From Paludibacteraceae bacterium (lineage in GTDB: Bacteria; Bacteroidota; Bacteroidia; Bacteroidales; Paludibacteraceae): a stretch of 64,000 nucleotides of DNA. Made by a program: the position numbers and the translations under genes. The first letter of the stretch is position 1. The number at the start of each line of letters is the position of its first letter. Positions 56,133-64,000 of the stretch are shown here, one piece after another. The stretch lies in the NCBI GenBank assembly GCA_016937795.1, contig JAFGVV010000012.1, positions 1 to 64,000 on the forward strand, in the 5' to 3' direction. The notes under the pieces were generated by a model, which was not told the origin of the DNA, did not search any database, and worked only from the letters and a program-made list of their open reading frames with translations.

Positions 56133-56555
56133 ATGGGTTTACTGAAAGAATTCAAAGATTTTGCCATGCGTGGCAATGTGGTCGACATGGCAGTCGGAGT
56201 AATTATTGGTGGTGCATTTGGAAAAATTGTGGCCTCTTTAGTAGCTGACGTTATTATGCCTCCGATTGGGATTTTGGTGGGTGGTGTAAATTTTGTAGAT
56301 CTGAAATGGGAAATAAAAGCTGCAGAAATAGTAGATGGAGTTGAAAAAGCCGCCGTTTCGCTAAATTATGGCAACTTCCTACAGGTTACTTTCGACTTTA
56401 TCATTGTAGCATTTGCTATTTTCATGTTTATCAAAGGCATGAACAAAATGAACAAGAAAAAAGAAGAAGCTCCGGCGGCCCCGGCACCCCCTCCCGCACC
56501 ATCGAAAGAAGAGTTACTGCTTACTGAAATTCGCGATCTTCTGAAACAAAAATAA
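56133..56555 (+). CDS. mscL: Large-conductance mechanosensitive channel
   Basis: 140 residues. The N-terminal amphipathic helix and TM1 ([24 protein letters not shown], pore-lining Gly/Ala pattern), a periplasmic loop, TM2 ([19 protein letters not shown]) and a C-terminal helix ([14 protein letters not shown]) are all present. A Pro/Ala-rich linker ([14 protein letters not shown]) precedes that helix. It is an emergency valve against osmotic downshock. Confidence 0.96.
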   Translation: MGLLKEFKDFAMRGNVVDMAVGVIIGGAFGKIVASLVADVIMPPIGILVGGVNFVDLKWEIKAAEIVDGVEKAAVSLNYGNFLQVTFDFIIVAFAIFMFIKGMNKMNKKKEEAPAAPAPPPAPSKEELLLTEIRDLLKQK

Positions 56556-56575
56556 ACGCATTCAACAAAAACCTA

Positions 56576-56618
56576 AAAAGCCCGATAGCAAAAACATATT
56601 TTCTATCGGGCTTTTCAA
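56576..56618. terminator. Terminator between mscL and the symporter gene
   Basis: A 13-bp stem, AAAAGCCCGATAG (56576-56588) with CTATCGGGCTTTT (56603-56615), 14-base loop. A-rich and T-rich arms suit both convergent genes. Confidence 0.85.
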
Positions 56619-56641
56619 TTTGTTGTAGCAGAAGCTAAATA

Positions 56642-58009
56642 TTACTCCAAACTAAGCAGCTTTCCAAACCCAAGCTGATTGATAATTATCAATCCAATCC
56701 CAATTGGGGCTAAGTATCGTACCAAAAACATAAACAGCCGAAAGTATCCGACTTTAATTTTGCCTTCATTCGACATTTCATTCAGTATTGCATTTTTATC
56801 AAGACTCCAGCCCACGAAAACAGCAATAAACAAACCTCCTACTGGCATTAGAATTTTTGATGTAGCATTATCAAACAATGTAAAGAATCCCATTCCAAAA
56901 ATCTTTACATCACTCCATATTCCAAGTGAAAATGAAGATAATAAACCAAGAAAGAGCACTGCAACCGAAACCAACGCAATCACACGATGACGCTTAAAAC
57001 CAAACTCTTCGACCACATAAGCCACAATAACCTCGAGTAACGAAATAGTAGATGTAAGAGCAGCTACTGCTAATAAAACAAAAAATAGAATAGCCCAAAA
57101 ATAACCGCCGGGCATATGCGCAAACACATTAGGTAGTGTGATAAAAACCAGCTCAGGGCCTTGTGCAGGGTTAATCCCTAACGAAAAAACAGCAGGAAAA
57201 ATGGCAATGGATGCTAAAACAGCAATAAGGGTATCGAGTACAGTAACTTCCACTACTGTATGTTGCAGATTATTTTTTTTACTTATATACGAACCATAAG
57301 TAATCATACAACCCATGCCAAGACTTAAAGAGAAAAATGCCTGTCCCATGGCACTGAGAATAACCGATGAATTTATTTTACTAAAATCGGGTTGAAACAA
57401 AAATCGCAAGCCTTCGGCACCACCGGGAAGCGTCACAGAACGCACTCCAAGTGCGATAATTATCAGCAACAAAAGAGGCATTAGGAACTTTGTGCTTTTT
57501 TCGATACCATTCTTTACTCCTGCATACACAACTCCACCTGTCAGGATAGTAAACAATGCCATCCACAGCAAAGGCCGGAATGTATCTGTGCTAAAATCAG
57601 CAAACACCTTTGCCAAAGTAGCCGTTTCCCGACCACTGAACCTGTCACCCACAGCCTGAACAACATATTCGAGCGTCCAACCTGCCACTACGATATAAAA
57701 TCCCAAGATAAGGAATGAAGCCAACACGCCCATCAGACCTACAATCCACCACTTTTTGCCCGGTGCTAGTTTCCGAAAAGAGCCTGCAGTATTTGCCTGC
57801 CCCATTCGTCCTATTACGAACTCGGACATCATGACAGGCATGCCAAGCAAAAGCACACATAATAAATAGATAACCAAAAAAGCTCCGCCACCATACTGCC
57901 CAAGCTCGTAAGGGAAACGCCATATGTTGCCCAAACCTACAGCAGAGCCTGCTGCTGCCGCAACCACACCAAGTTTACTTCCGAAACTTATTCTCTCTTT
58001 CTCCGACAT
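56642..58009 (-). CDS. Sodium-dependent transporter (NSS/SNF family)
   Basis: 455 residues, about 11-12 membrane helices. The hallmark first helix reads VAAAAGSAVGLGNIWRFPY, containing the Na+ and substrate site, followed by GQYGGGAFLVIYLLCVLLLG. Related proteins take up amino acids with Na+; the substrate here is unknown. Single gene, convergent with mscL. Confidence 0.94.
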   Translation of the reverse strand: MSEKERISFGSKLGVVAAAAGSAVGLGNIWRFPYELGQYGGGAFLVIYLLCVLLLGMPVMMSEFVIGRMGQANTAGSFRKLAPGKKWWIVGLMGVLASFLILGFYIVVAGWTLEYVVQAVGDRFSGRETATLAKVFADFSTDTFRPLLWMALFTILTGGVVYAGVKNGIEKSTKFLMPLLLLIIIALGVRSVTLPGGAEGLRFLFQPDFSKINSSVILSAMGQAFFSLSLGMGCMITYGSYISKKNNLQHTVVEVTVLDTLIAVLASIAIFPAVFSLGINPAQGPELVFITLPNVFAHMPGGYFWAILFFVLLAVAALTSTISLLEVIVAYVVEEFGFKRHRVIALVSVAVLFLGLLSSFSLGIWSDVKIFGMGFFTLFDNATSKILMPVGGLFIAVFVGWSLDKNAILNEMSNEGKIKVGYFRLFMFLVRYLAPIGIGLIIINQLGFGKLLSLE

Positions 58010-58235
58010 TATTTATTATGAATTTTGTTGCAAAAGTAGCCAAAACAAATCATTCCGTAAATAATTGAAGCAGAAAAAAGTAAATTTAAAATTTCCATGC
58101 AGAAAACCTAAAACACATCAACAATCACAGTTTAACAAAAACAAACATAACAAAAGAAAGAAAATACCTACTGTAATATCGACATTTACACTCAAACAGA
58201 ACTACCAAGTCAGGTAGCTATTAAACGAAATTCAT

Positions 58236-58243
58236 TATCTTTG
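58236..58243 (+). promoter_or_regulatory. Possible -7 box of rdgB
   Basis: TATCTTTG about 23 bases before the rdgB ATG. The rest of the 256-base divergent gap 58010-58265 shows no gene. Confidence 0.5.
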
Positions 58244-58265
58244 CACAAAAGAAATAACAAGCCGA

Positions 58266-58850
58266 ATGGAAAAATTAGTTTTTGCAACAAACAACGCACA
58301 TAAACTCGAAGAAGTAAGAGCAGTGCTCGCCGGAAAAGTAGAAATACACAGCCTGAATGAGCTTGGCTGTTACGACGATATACCCGAAACAGCACCTACG
58401 CTCGAAGGAAATGCATTACTAAAAGCAAGCTATGTGTTCGACAAATTCGGAATGACCTGCATTGCCGACGATACAGGCCTCGAAGTGGAAGCACTGGATG
58501 GAGAGCCCGGAGTTTATTCGGCAAGATATGGTGGTGAGCCTCACAATGCTCAGAAAAATATGCAAAAGCTGCTCGAGAAACTTGGAGATACCGAGAACAG
58601 AAAAGCGCAATTTCGCACTGTCATTGTGCTGAAAGATACAAAACAAGAGCTTTTTTTCGAAGGCATTATTCACGGACACATCTCCAAAAGTCCTTCAGGA
58701 GAAGCAGGATTCGGTTACGACCCGATATTCGTACCCTCAGGCTTCACACAGTCGTTTGCCGCACTGGGAAGCGATTTAAAAAACAAAATCAGCCACAGAG
58801 CGCTGGCTGTTTCCCGTCTTGTTGACTATTTGAACAAAAAGCAAACATAA
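58266..58850 (+). CDS. rdgB: RdgB/HAM1 non-canonical purine NTP pyrophosphatase
   Basis: 194 residues. Family motifs: [54 protein letters not shown] and [14 protein letters not shown], then [10 protein letters not shown]. It hydrolyses ITP, dITP and XTP to keep them out of nucleic acids. An AT-only inverted repeat (58876-58886 with 58903-58913) follows; it is too weak to call a terminator. Confidence 0.96.
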   Translation: MEKLVFATNNAHKLEEVRAVLAGKVEIHSLNELGCYDDIPETAPTLEGNALLKASYVFDKFGMTCIADDTGLEVEALDGEPGVYSARYGGEPHNAQKNMQKLLEKLGDTENRKAQFRTVIVLKDTKQELFFEGIIHGHISKSPSGEAGFGYDPIFVPSGFTQSFAALGSDLKNKISHRALAVSRLVDYLNKKQT

Positions 58851-58955
58851 AAAACTACCTCAATATCAAACTCAAATAAAATAAATCGACTAAAATTCAG
58901 TTATTTATTTTATATCCAAACATAAAATTTTCAAATTATTATCAGAATTCTAAGC

Positions 58956-61277
58956 ATGAAAATAACATATTCCGGCATACTGTTTTTGTTAATCACAATA
59001 CTCTACAGCCAAACCAATGCACAAATCGCCATGGGGAAATGGCGTACTCATTTGGCGTACAACGATGTGACTCAGATTGCTCAGTCTGAAAACAAAATTT
59101 TTGCTGTAAGCGAGGGCGCTCTTTTCTCAGTAGATAAGGAAGATTTGGGCATGGAATTTTATAGTAAACTCAGCGGATTGAGCGATGCAAACATTTCACG
59201 CATCGAATACGACATAATTAACAAACAATTACTAATTACATACAACAACGGCAATATCGATATAATGACAAGTGGAGGCATTATCAATGTGCCCGACCTG
59301 TATATGAAACAGATGAGCGCAAGCAAGAACGTAAACCAGATAAGATTTCAGGGCGACAGAGCATATCTGGCCTGCGACTTTGGTATAATGGTGGTAAACA
59401 TGACCAAACGCGAGATTGCCGACACTTATTTTATCGGTCCTAATGGCGCTGAATTAAAAATAATATCGACTACCATCTTACAGAATGATATTTATGCCAT
59501 TAGCAACAACAATCTCTTCAAAGCCGAACTTAACAACCCCGCCCTTTCGAATTATCAACACTGGCAAACCATCGATAATTTGCCCGGCACCGGAGATTTG
59601 AAAGCTTTGGTAAACTTTGCCGGAAAAATTATTATACAGCGCGACAATAAGCTTTATTATCTCGAAAACAACACATGGACTGCCCTTTTTCACGACCTGA
59701 GCATAGGAACACTCAATATTTCGGACAACAAAATGTTTATTGTACACGATTACAACCAATTGTACATAGCAGACGAACAATTCAACAAAAAAATGGTGGA
59801 AGGTATCGGTTTTGTGCATGATACCGAATTTGATGAAGAACGCGACATTACGTGGCTCGCTGCAGGAAGTTTTGGACTGCTCACCTTCGACGAAAATGCC
59901 ACAGATAAAATAAATGCATATCAACCAAAGGGGCCTGCATTGAATATACCTTTCGACATGACATTTGCCGGAAAAAAACTCTTTGTAACAGCTGGTGGCC
60001 GCTGGGCGTCTCAAGACAACAGAGAAGGTACACTAATGATTTTTGAAGATAAGGTATGGACTAATATACTTGGTAGACATATTGAAACTATAACCGGACA
60101 AAAAGTGAAAGATTTTATGAATGTTGCCGTAAACCCTGCCGACAACAGTCATTTTTTCGTTACATCGTATGGAACAGGGTTATACGAGTTCAAAAATAAT
60201 GAATTTCACAAATGGCACAACAACGACAACAGTGTTTTAGAAACAATTATCCCATCTAACCCTTACGCGTACATCCGACTCGACGGAGGAACTTTTGACA
60301 GAAACGGCAATCTTTATATACTTAATTCGAGCGTTTCATCAGCAATAAAAATTCTCACGAACGAAGGTGAATGGAAAAAACTAACCTTTCAGGATGCTGT
60401 AAAACCTACATTAGGTGACCTGCTTATTTCAAAAACAAACGAAGATCAGAAATGGATTACTTCTGTCAGAAACAAGCCTGGTTTATTTATTTTTGATGAT
60501 AATGGCACATTATATGACTCATCAGATGATAGAACGAGGTTCTTTTCAAATTTTTCAAATTCAGATGAAGAGGGCAGTACAATTACACCTGCCAATTTCA
60601 TTTGTCTGACACAGGATAAAAACGGAGTAATTTGGGTCGGCACAGATCAGGGACCTTTGCTTTTTTACAATACAGAGAGAGTTTTTGACGAAGGATACAC
60701 CTGCACTAGAGTCAAAATCCCCAGAAATGATGGGACCGATCGCGCAGACTACCTGCTTCAGGAAGAAAAAATAAAAGCTATCGCCATTGATGGAGCAAAC
60801 CGCAAATGGCTTGGCACTGAAACTTCAGGAATTTTTCTTATGTCGGAAAACGGACAAGAAACCATTCACCATTTTACTACACAGAACAGCCCTTTATTGT
60901 CAAACGATATTTTATCAATCTCAATTCATCCAACCAGCGGGGAAGTATATATTGGTACGGGCAAAGGCTTAGTTTCGTACCAAAGCGATGCCGTAGATGC
61001 CGAAAATGTGTTTACAAACGTTCATGCATATCCAAATCCGGTACGTGAGAATTATAACGGCATTATTACAATAACAGGACTTGTAGCCGATACACAGGTA
61101 AAAATCACCGATCTGAATGGAAACCTGGTTTGCGAAACTATTTCGAATGGTGGTATAGCCACATGGGACGGGAAAAATACACGTGGACAGAAGGTGAGTA
61201 CAGGTATATATTTGGTAATCTGTGCAAACGGTGATGGGACTCAAAGTACAGCAACAAAAATCCTGTTCATCAATTAA
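58956..61277 (+). CDS. porZ: Type IX secretion system component PorZ
   Basis: 773 residues, the size of known PorZ (about 776). A signal peptide (ending QTNAQ) is followed by MGKWRTHLAYNDVTQIAQSENKIF, the start of the first beta-propeller; two propellers fill about 25-680 (LWVGTDQGPLL-type turns in the second). The last 85 residues are a T9SS sorting-like domain (AYPNPVRENYNG, GTRGQKVSTGIYLV-type). PorZ is a surface part of the attachment complex and binds the anionic LPS to which cargo is linked. Two LPS-modification-like genes follow at 13 bases and then by overlap. Confidence 0.9.
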   Translation: MKITYSGILFLLITILYSQTNAQIAMGKWRTHLAYNDVTQIAQSENKIFAVSEGALFSVDKEDLGMEFYSKLSGLSDANISRIEYDIINKQLLITYNNGNIDIMTSGGIINVPDLYMKQMSASKNVNQIRFQGDRAYLACDFGIMVVNMTKREIADTYFIGPNGAELKIISTTILQNDIYAISNNNLFKAELNNPALSNYQHWQTIDNLPGTGDLKALVNFAGKIIIQRDNKLYYLENNTWTALFHDLSIGTLNISDNKMFIVHDYNQLYIADEQFNKKMVEGIGFVHDTEFDEERDITWLAAGSFGLLTFDENATDKINAYQPKGPALNIPFDMTFAGKKLFVTAGGRWASQDNREGTLMIFEDKVWTNILGRHIETITGQKVKDFMNVAVNPADNSHFFVTSYGTGLYEFKNNEFHKWHNNDNSVLETIIPSNPYAYIRLDGGTFDRNGNLYILNSSVSSAIKILTNEGEWKKLTFQDAVKPTLGDLLISKTNEDQKWITSVRNKPGLFIFDDNGTLYDSSDDRTRFFSNFSNSDEEGSTITPANFICLTQDKNGVIWVGTDQGPLLFYNTERVFDEGYTCTRVKIPRNDGTDRADYLLQEEKIKAIAIDGANRKWLGTETSGIFLMSENGQETIHHFTTQNSPLLSNDILSISIHPTSGEVYIGTGKGLVSYQSDAVDAENVFTNVHAYPNPVRENYNGIITITGLVADTQVKITDLNGNLVCETISNGGIATWDGKNTRGQKVSTGIYLVICANGDGTQSTATKILFIN

Positions 61278-61290
61278 CAAAATCCACAGA

Positions 61291-62337
61291 ATGGAGAAAC
61301 AAAGAGTTCTATGGATTGACTATGCAAAAGGAGTAGCTATTTTTTGTGTCGTTCTGCTGCACTTAGGCATTAACGATCCCTACAAAGCTGTAATCAGGGT
61401 ATTTTTGCTTCCACTGTTTTTCTTTCTATCCGGTATTTTTTCCGATCCACACAGGTACAGCAATTTTGTTGATTTTTTGAAACAAAAAGCATTAAAAATC
61501 ATAATTCCTTACTTCGTTTTCAATGCATTTACATTTGTATTCTGGCTTCTAATTGGACGTCATTATGGCATCGACAATACAATCAGCCCCGATCCGGTTA
61601 TTCCATTAAAAGGTATACTATTAGGAATGTATAAATACATGCATCACTACATTCCACTGTGGTTTTTAGCATGCTTACTTACTGTCGAGATTTTACATTT
61701 TGTTTTTTTCAGGCATCTCAAATCAGCAAAGAATCAACTAATCGTAGCATTCATTTTTTCAATTGCAGGTTTTCTGAATTATAAATTCAACCCACATTCT
61801 TTGATCTGGGGATTAGATATTGCTATGGTCGTTATGTTGTTTTATGTAGCCGGAAACACAATGAAATCGCTGTTACTCAAATCTCAGGAGAATAACTTCT
61901 CACTAGTTTTTTTTTCAGTGATTTCATTTATACTGGTATATTTCATGTATACACTAAACGATGAGGTAAAAGTATTTAGTAATTCATATGGCAACTATCT
62001 GCTATTTTACATTGGTGCTTTTAGTGGGATACTATTCTCCGTAACATTATTTAAACTAATTGAGAACAATTTAAAACCTATACGCTTTTTAATATTTACA
62101 GGCAAAAACACTTTGATAATTTTATCACTTCACCTTATCTCAATCTCTGTTTTAAAAGGCTTTATGGTATTTATACTGAGGACAGATTACACACAATATA
62201 TGAACTCTAACAGCTTCATATTACTTTTTGCTATACTCAGCATTCTGACACTTGTACCAGTAATATTAATCATAAACAATTATTTGCCATGCATTTTGGG
62301 TAAAAATGTCACAAAACAATCAAATCCCCGCAAATGA
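61291..62337 (+). CDS. Acyltransferase-3 family membrane protein
   Basis: 348 residues from the ATG at 61291 (MEKQRVLWIDYAKGVAIFCV). About ten membrane helices. WIDYAKGVAIFCVVLLHLGI contains the conserved R/D...H pattern of acyltransferase-3 enzymes, although the Arg before the Asp is replaced by an R-V-L-W-I-D arrangement. Such enzymes O-acetylate or acylate surface polysaccharide or LPS. It begins 13 bases after porZ and overlaps the next gene by four bases (ATGA), so the three form one transcript. Confidence 0.87.
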   Translation: MEKQRVLWIDYAKGVAIFCVVLLHLGINDPYKAVIRVFLLPLFFFLSGIFSDPHRYSNFVDFLKQKALKIIIPYFVFNAFTFVFWLLIGRHYGIDNTISPDPVIPLKGILLGMYKYMHHYIPLWFLACLLTVEILHFVFFRHLKSAKNQLIVAFIFSIAGFLNYKFNPHSLIWGLDIAMVVMLFYVAGNTMKSLLLKSQENNFSLVFFSVISFILVYFMYTLNDEVKVFSNSYGNYLLFYIGAFSGILFSVTLFKLIENNLKPIRFLIFTGKNTLIILSLHLISISVLKGFMVFILRTDYTQYMNSNSFILLFAILSILTLVPVILIINNYLPCILGKNVTKQSNPRK

Positions 62338-63863
62338 CTCCTGAGAAAAAACACATACTCAAGCACATATATTTTATCTTAGTCATCACTGTAATCAGTG
62401 CCATACTATTTGTTTATCCTGACTTTGTATCCTATCCGACGGTGGGGCTTAAAGGCCTGATATATAAATTTTTACACTGGATACTGACATGCATCCCATT
62501 GTTCCTGATCATTTACTTGCTTTCTATCCACAAATATCTATTCGCTATATTCATGCCTTTACTTACATTAACAGGAGTTACTATTGGTTATTACAGCTAT
62601 TTTTACAAAGCTGCACTAACTCCAATGATAGTGGATGCTACTTTAAATAATGATTTAGGAACTTCGCTCGACATGATAACTCCATTTCAAATTATCATCA
62701 CTATCATCTGCGTAGCATTGTCGGTAGGGACGGTAATATATCGGTTTAAACGTATTGTAGTAAATAAACAAATTATCCACTTTGCAATTGCAGGAGTTAT
62801 TTTTACATTAATTTTCTCTATCAATGACAGAGTCAGCAATTCGTTTAATCAACATTTTCCTGTTTCATTGTATTATAATCTGAATGAATATAGAAAACTA
62901 AACAAAAACAGACATTTAAGCAGAATAAATCCGGAACCTGGAATAAATTACTTACAAAATGAGGAATTAAATATTGTTTTTATCATCGGAGAATCTTTGA
63001 GAGCAAACAATTTATCAATCAACGGCTACCAACGTAGCACTACTCCATTATTATCGGCTCGTAAAAATGTGATTTCGTTTAAAAACATATTCAGCGAATA
63101 CACTTACACCAACCCAAGTGTAGCACATATACTTACACGTGCCGATAGTGTCCATGCCAACAGAGCAAAAACTGAAAAATCATTTATCACCACATTTAAC
63201 TCCTGTGGCTTTTATACAGTATGGCTTGCAAACCAGGATGCCGCCATCACATACTATCCTTTTATGATGGAATGTGACACATTGATTTATGCTCGTCCTG
63301 AAAAATCGGTATATACCTACTCCGACTGGCTGGATGAAGATTTGTTTCCCTCATTTGACCAAACGCTTAACAGACCAGAAAAAGCAAAATTAATCATACT
63401 ACACACAATTGGAAGTCACTGGTATTACAACAGTCATTACTCTGATGATTTTAGTCAGTTCACACCTGTGACACGTAGCAAAATCATATCACAGAATACT
63501 GCCGAAGAAATAATTAATTCATACGACAACTCAGTGTTATATACAGATTTTTTTATTAATTCTATTATTGAAAAACTACAACACACAAACTCAGTGGTTA
63601 TCTATTTATCCGACCACGGTGAGGCATTGGGCGAGGATGGGAACTGGCTACATGCAAACGACAACGAACATTTAAAAAACCCGGCATGTTTGATTTGGTA
63701 CTCTGACGCTTATCGTATCAAAAACCCTGAAAAGATTTTAGCCATTTCACAAAACCAAAATCTCAAATTCAGAACTGATTATCTCTATCATTCAATTTTG
63801 AGTGCCGGTAATATTCCATCTAAAATCATTGATGAAAGTCTGAATATTTTCTCAACAAAATAA
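62334..63863 (+). CDS. Phosphoethanolamine transferase-like sulfatase-fold protein (EptA type)
   Basis: 509 residues. Five membrane helices (about 12-165) precede a periplasmic sulfatase domain. The metal motif IGESLRANNLSINGYQRSTT and the later LSDHGEALGEDG are typical of EptA/PetA enzymes. The nucleophile Thr is probably in SEYTYTNPSV, matching the GTATAVS-like position. Such enzymes move phosphoethanolamine to lipid A or LPS glycan, altering charge. It overlaps the acyltransferase gene and ends 6 bases before the convergent folE stop. Confidence 0.85.
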   Translation: MTPEKKHILKHIYFILVITVISAILFVYPDFVSYPTVGLKGLIYKFLHWILTCIPLFLIIYLLSIHKYLFAIFMPLLTLTGVTIGYYSYFYKAALTPMIVDATLNNDLGTSLDMITPFQIIITIICVALSVGTVIYRFKRIVVNKQIIHFAIAGVIFTLIFSINDRVSNSFNQHFPVSLYYNLNEYRKLNKNRHLSRINPEPGINYLQNEELNIVFIIGESLRANNLSINGYQRSTTPLLSARKNVISFKNIFSEYTYTNPSVAHILTRADSVHANRAKTEKSFITTFNSCGFYTVWLANQDAAITYYPFMMECDTLIYARPEKSVYTYSDWLDEDLFPSFDQTLNRPEKAKLIILHTIGSHWYYNSHYSDDFSQFTPVTRSKIISQNTAEEIINSYDNSVLYTDFFINSIIEKLQHTNSVVIYLSDHGEALGEDGNWLHANDNEHLKNPACLIWYSDAYRIKNPEKILAISQNQNLKFRTDYLYHSILSAGNIPSKIIDESLNIFSTK

Positions 63864-63869
63864 ACTCCC

Positions 63870-64000
63870 TTACTTTCTGTTTATCAAATTCAGAAACTCT
63901 TCGCGGGTTTTGGCCTGTTGGAAAACGCCGGTAAAGTCTGAAGTGGTGGTAATGGAGTTTTGTTTCTGCACACCACGCATTTGCATACACAGGTGCTGTG
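63870..64000 (-). CDS. folE: GTP cyclohydrolase I, 3' end only
   Basis: The minus-strand frame reads [20 protein letters not shown] and continues [20 protein letters not shown] to a TAA at 63872-63870. The CMxMRG-x-x-K motif and TTTS are signatures of GTP cyclohydrolase I, which makes dihydroneopterin triphosphate for folate. The start lies beyond the window; 43 residues are visible. Confidence 0.93.
   Translation of the reverse strand, partial: QHLCMQMRGVQKQNSITTTSDFTGVFQQAKTREEFLNLINRK

Noticed and set aside
58876..58913. Hairpin after rdgB as terminator
   Set aside because: The stem is only A-T pairs and has a 16-base loop; too weak to call.

Overview
The window is chromosomal DNA from a member of the Bacteroidota, most likely order Bacteroidales or a close relative. 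The evidence is: several promoters of the Bacteroidota form (TTG, about 19 bases, TAnnTTTG) with weak Shine-Dalgarno sequences; type IX secretion (T9SS) genes (PorZ and a very large secreted protein with a C-terminal sorting domain); Bacteroidota-restricted families (DUF4294, DUF4268, a helix-hairpin-helix protein fused to a beta-barrel); and familiar gene groupings (PASTA-rluD-ddl, purH-mreBCD-mrdA-rodA, sufBCD). No rRNA, tRNA, CRISPR or phage region was seen. It is mostly housekeeping DNA with unusual repeats in the gaps.

Layout. 1-1.7 kb: the end of rpmH and an IS4-type insertion sequence whose transposase has an in-frame stop. 1.7-7.9 kb: a PASTA membrane protein, a 23S pseudouridine synthase, D-Ala-D-Ala ligase, a short-chain prenyl synthase, an unknown protein, then 5-formyl-THF cyclo-ligase and a DUF4294 protein. 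8.1-11 kb: two outer-membrane-type proteins. 11-18.4 kb: the cell-shape operon purH-mreB-mreC-mreD-mrdA-rodA read leftward, with a 7-bp microsatellite just before the mreB start. 18.4-23.2 kb: DUF4268, dprA, a VanZ-like protein, an M48 lipoprotein protease, an RluF-type synthase and a Nudix hydrolase. 23.3-27.8 kb: the SUF Fe-S operon sufB-sufC-sufD read leftward, interrupted by a GxxExxY (PD-(D/E)XK fold) gene bracketed by families of inverted and direct repeats.

28.1-31.1 kb: a TetR regulator and pepD, separated by a 21-bp heptad-coding tandem array with a 210-bp higher-order period. 31.4-35 kb: pgl, zwf and corA. 35.3-41.2 kb: a Spy-like periplasmic protein, a tRNA methyltransferase, polA and a long-chain prenyl synthase, with an 11-bp iteron-like array between the last two. 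41.6-48.7 kb: the 2352-residue T9SS cargo. 49-58 kb: an arginine decarboxylase-type enzyme, deoC, a MazG-like protein, psd, purB, an MsbA-like exporter, mscL and a sodium symporter. 58.3-63.9 kb: rdgB, then porZ closely followed by an acyltransferase and a phosphoethanolamine-transferase-like sulfatase. The window ends in the 3' part of folE.

The strongest leads are the repeat-bracketed GxxExxY gene inside the suf operon, the 21/210-bp heptad array with a decayed copy of the pepD end on its far side, the porZ plus LPS-modification gene cluster, the 11-bp array upstream of polA and the heptanucleotide repeat in the mreB leader. Functions come from reading the translated sequence; no database search was run.
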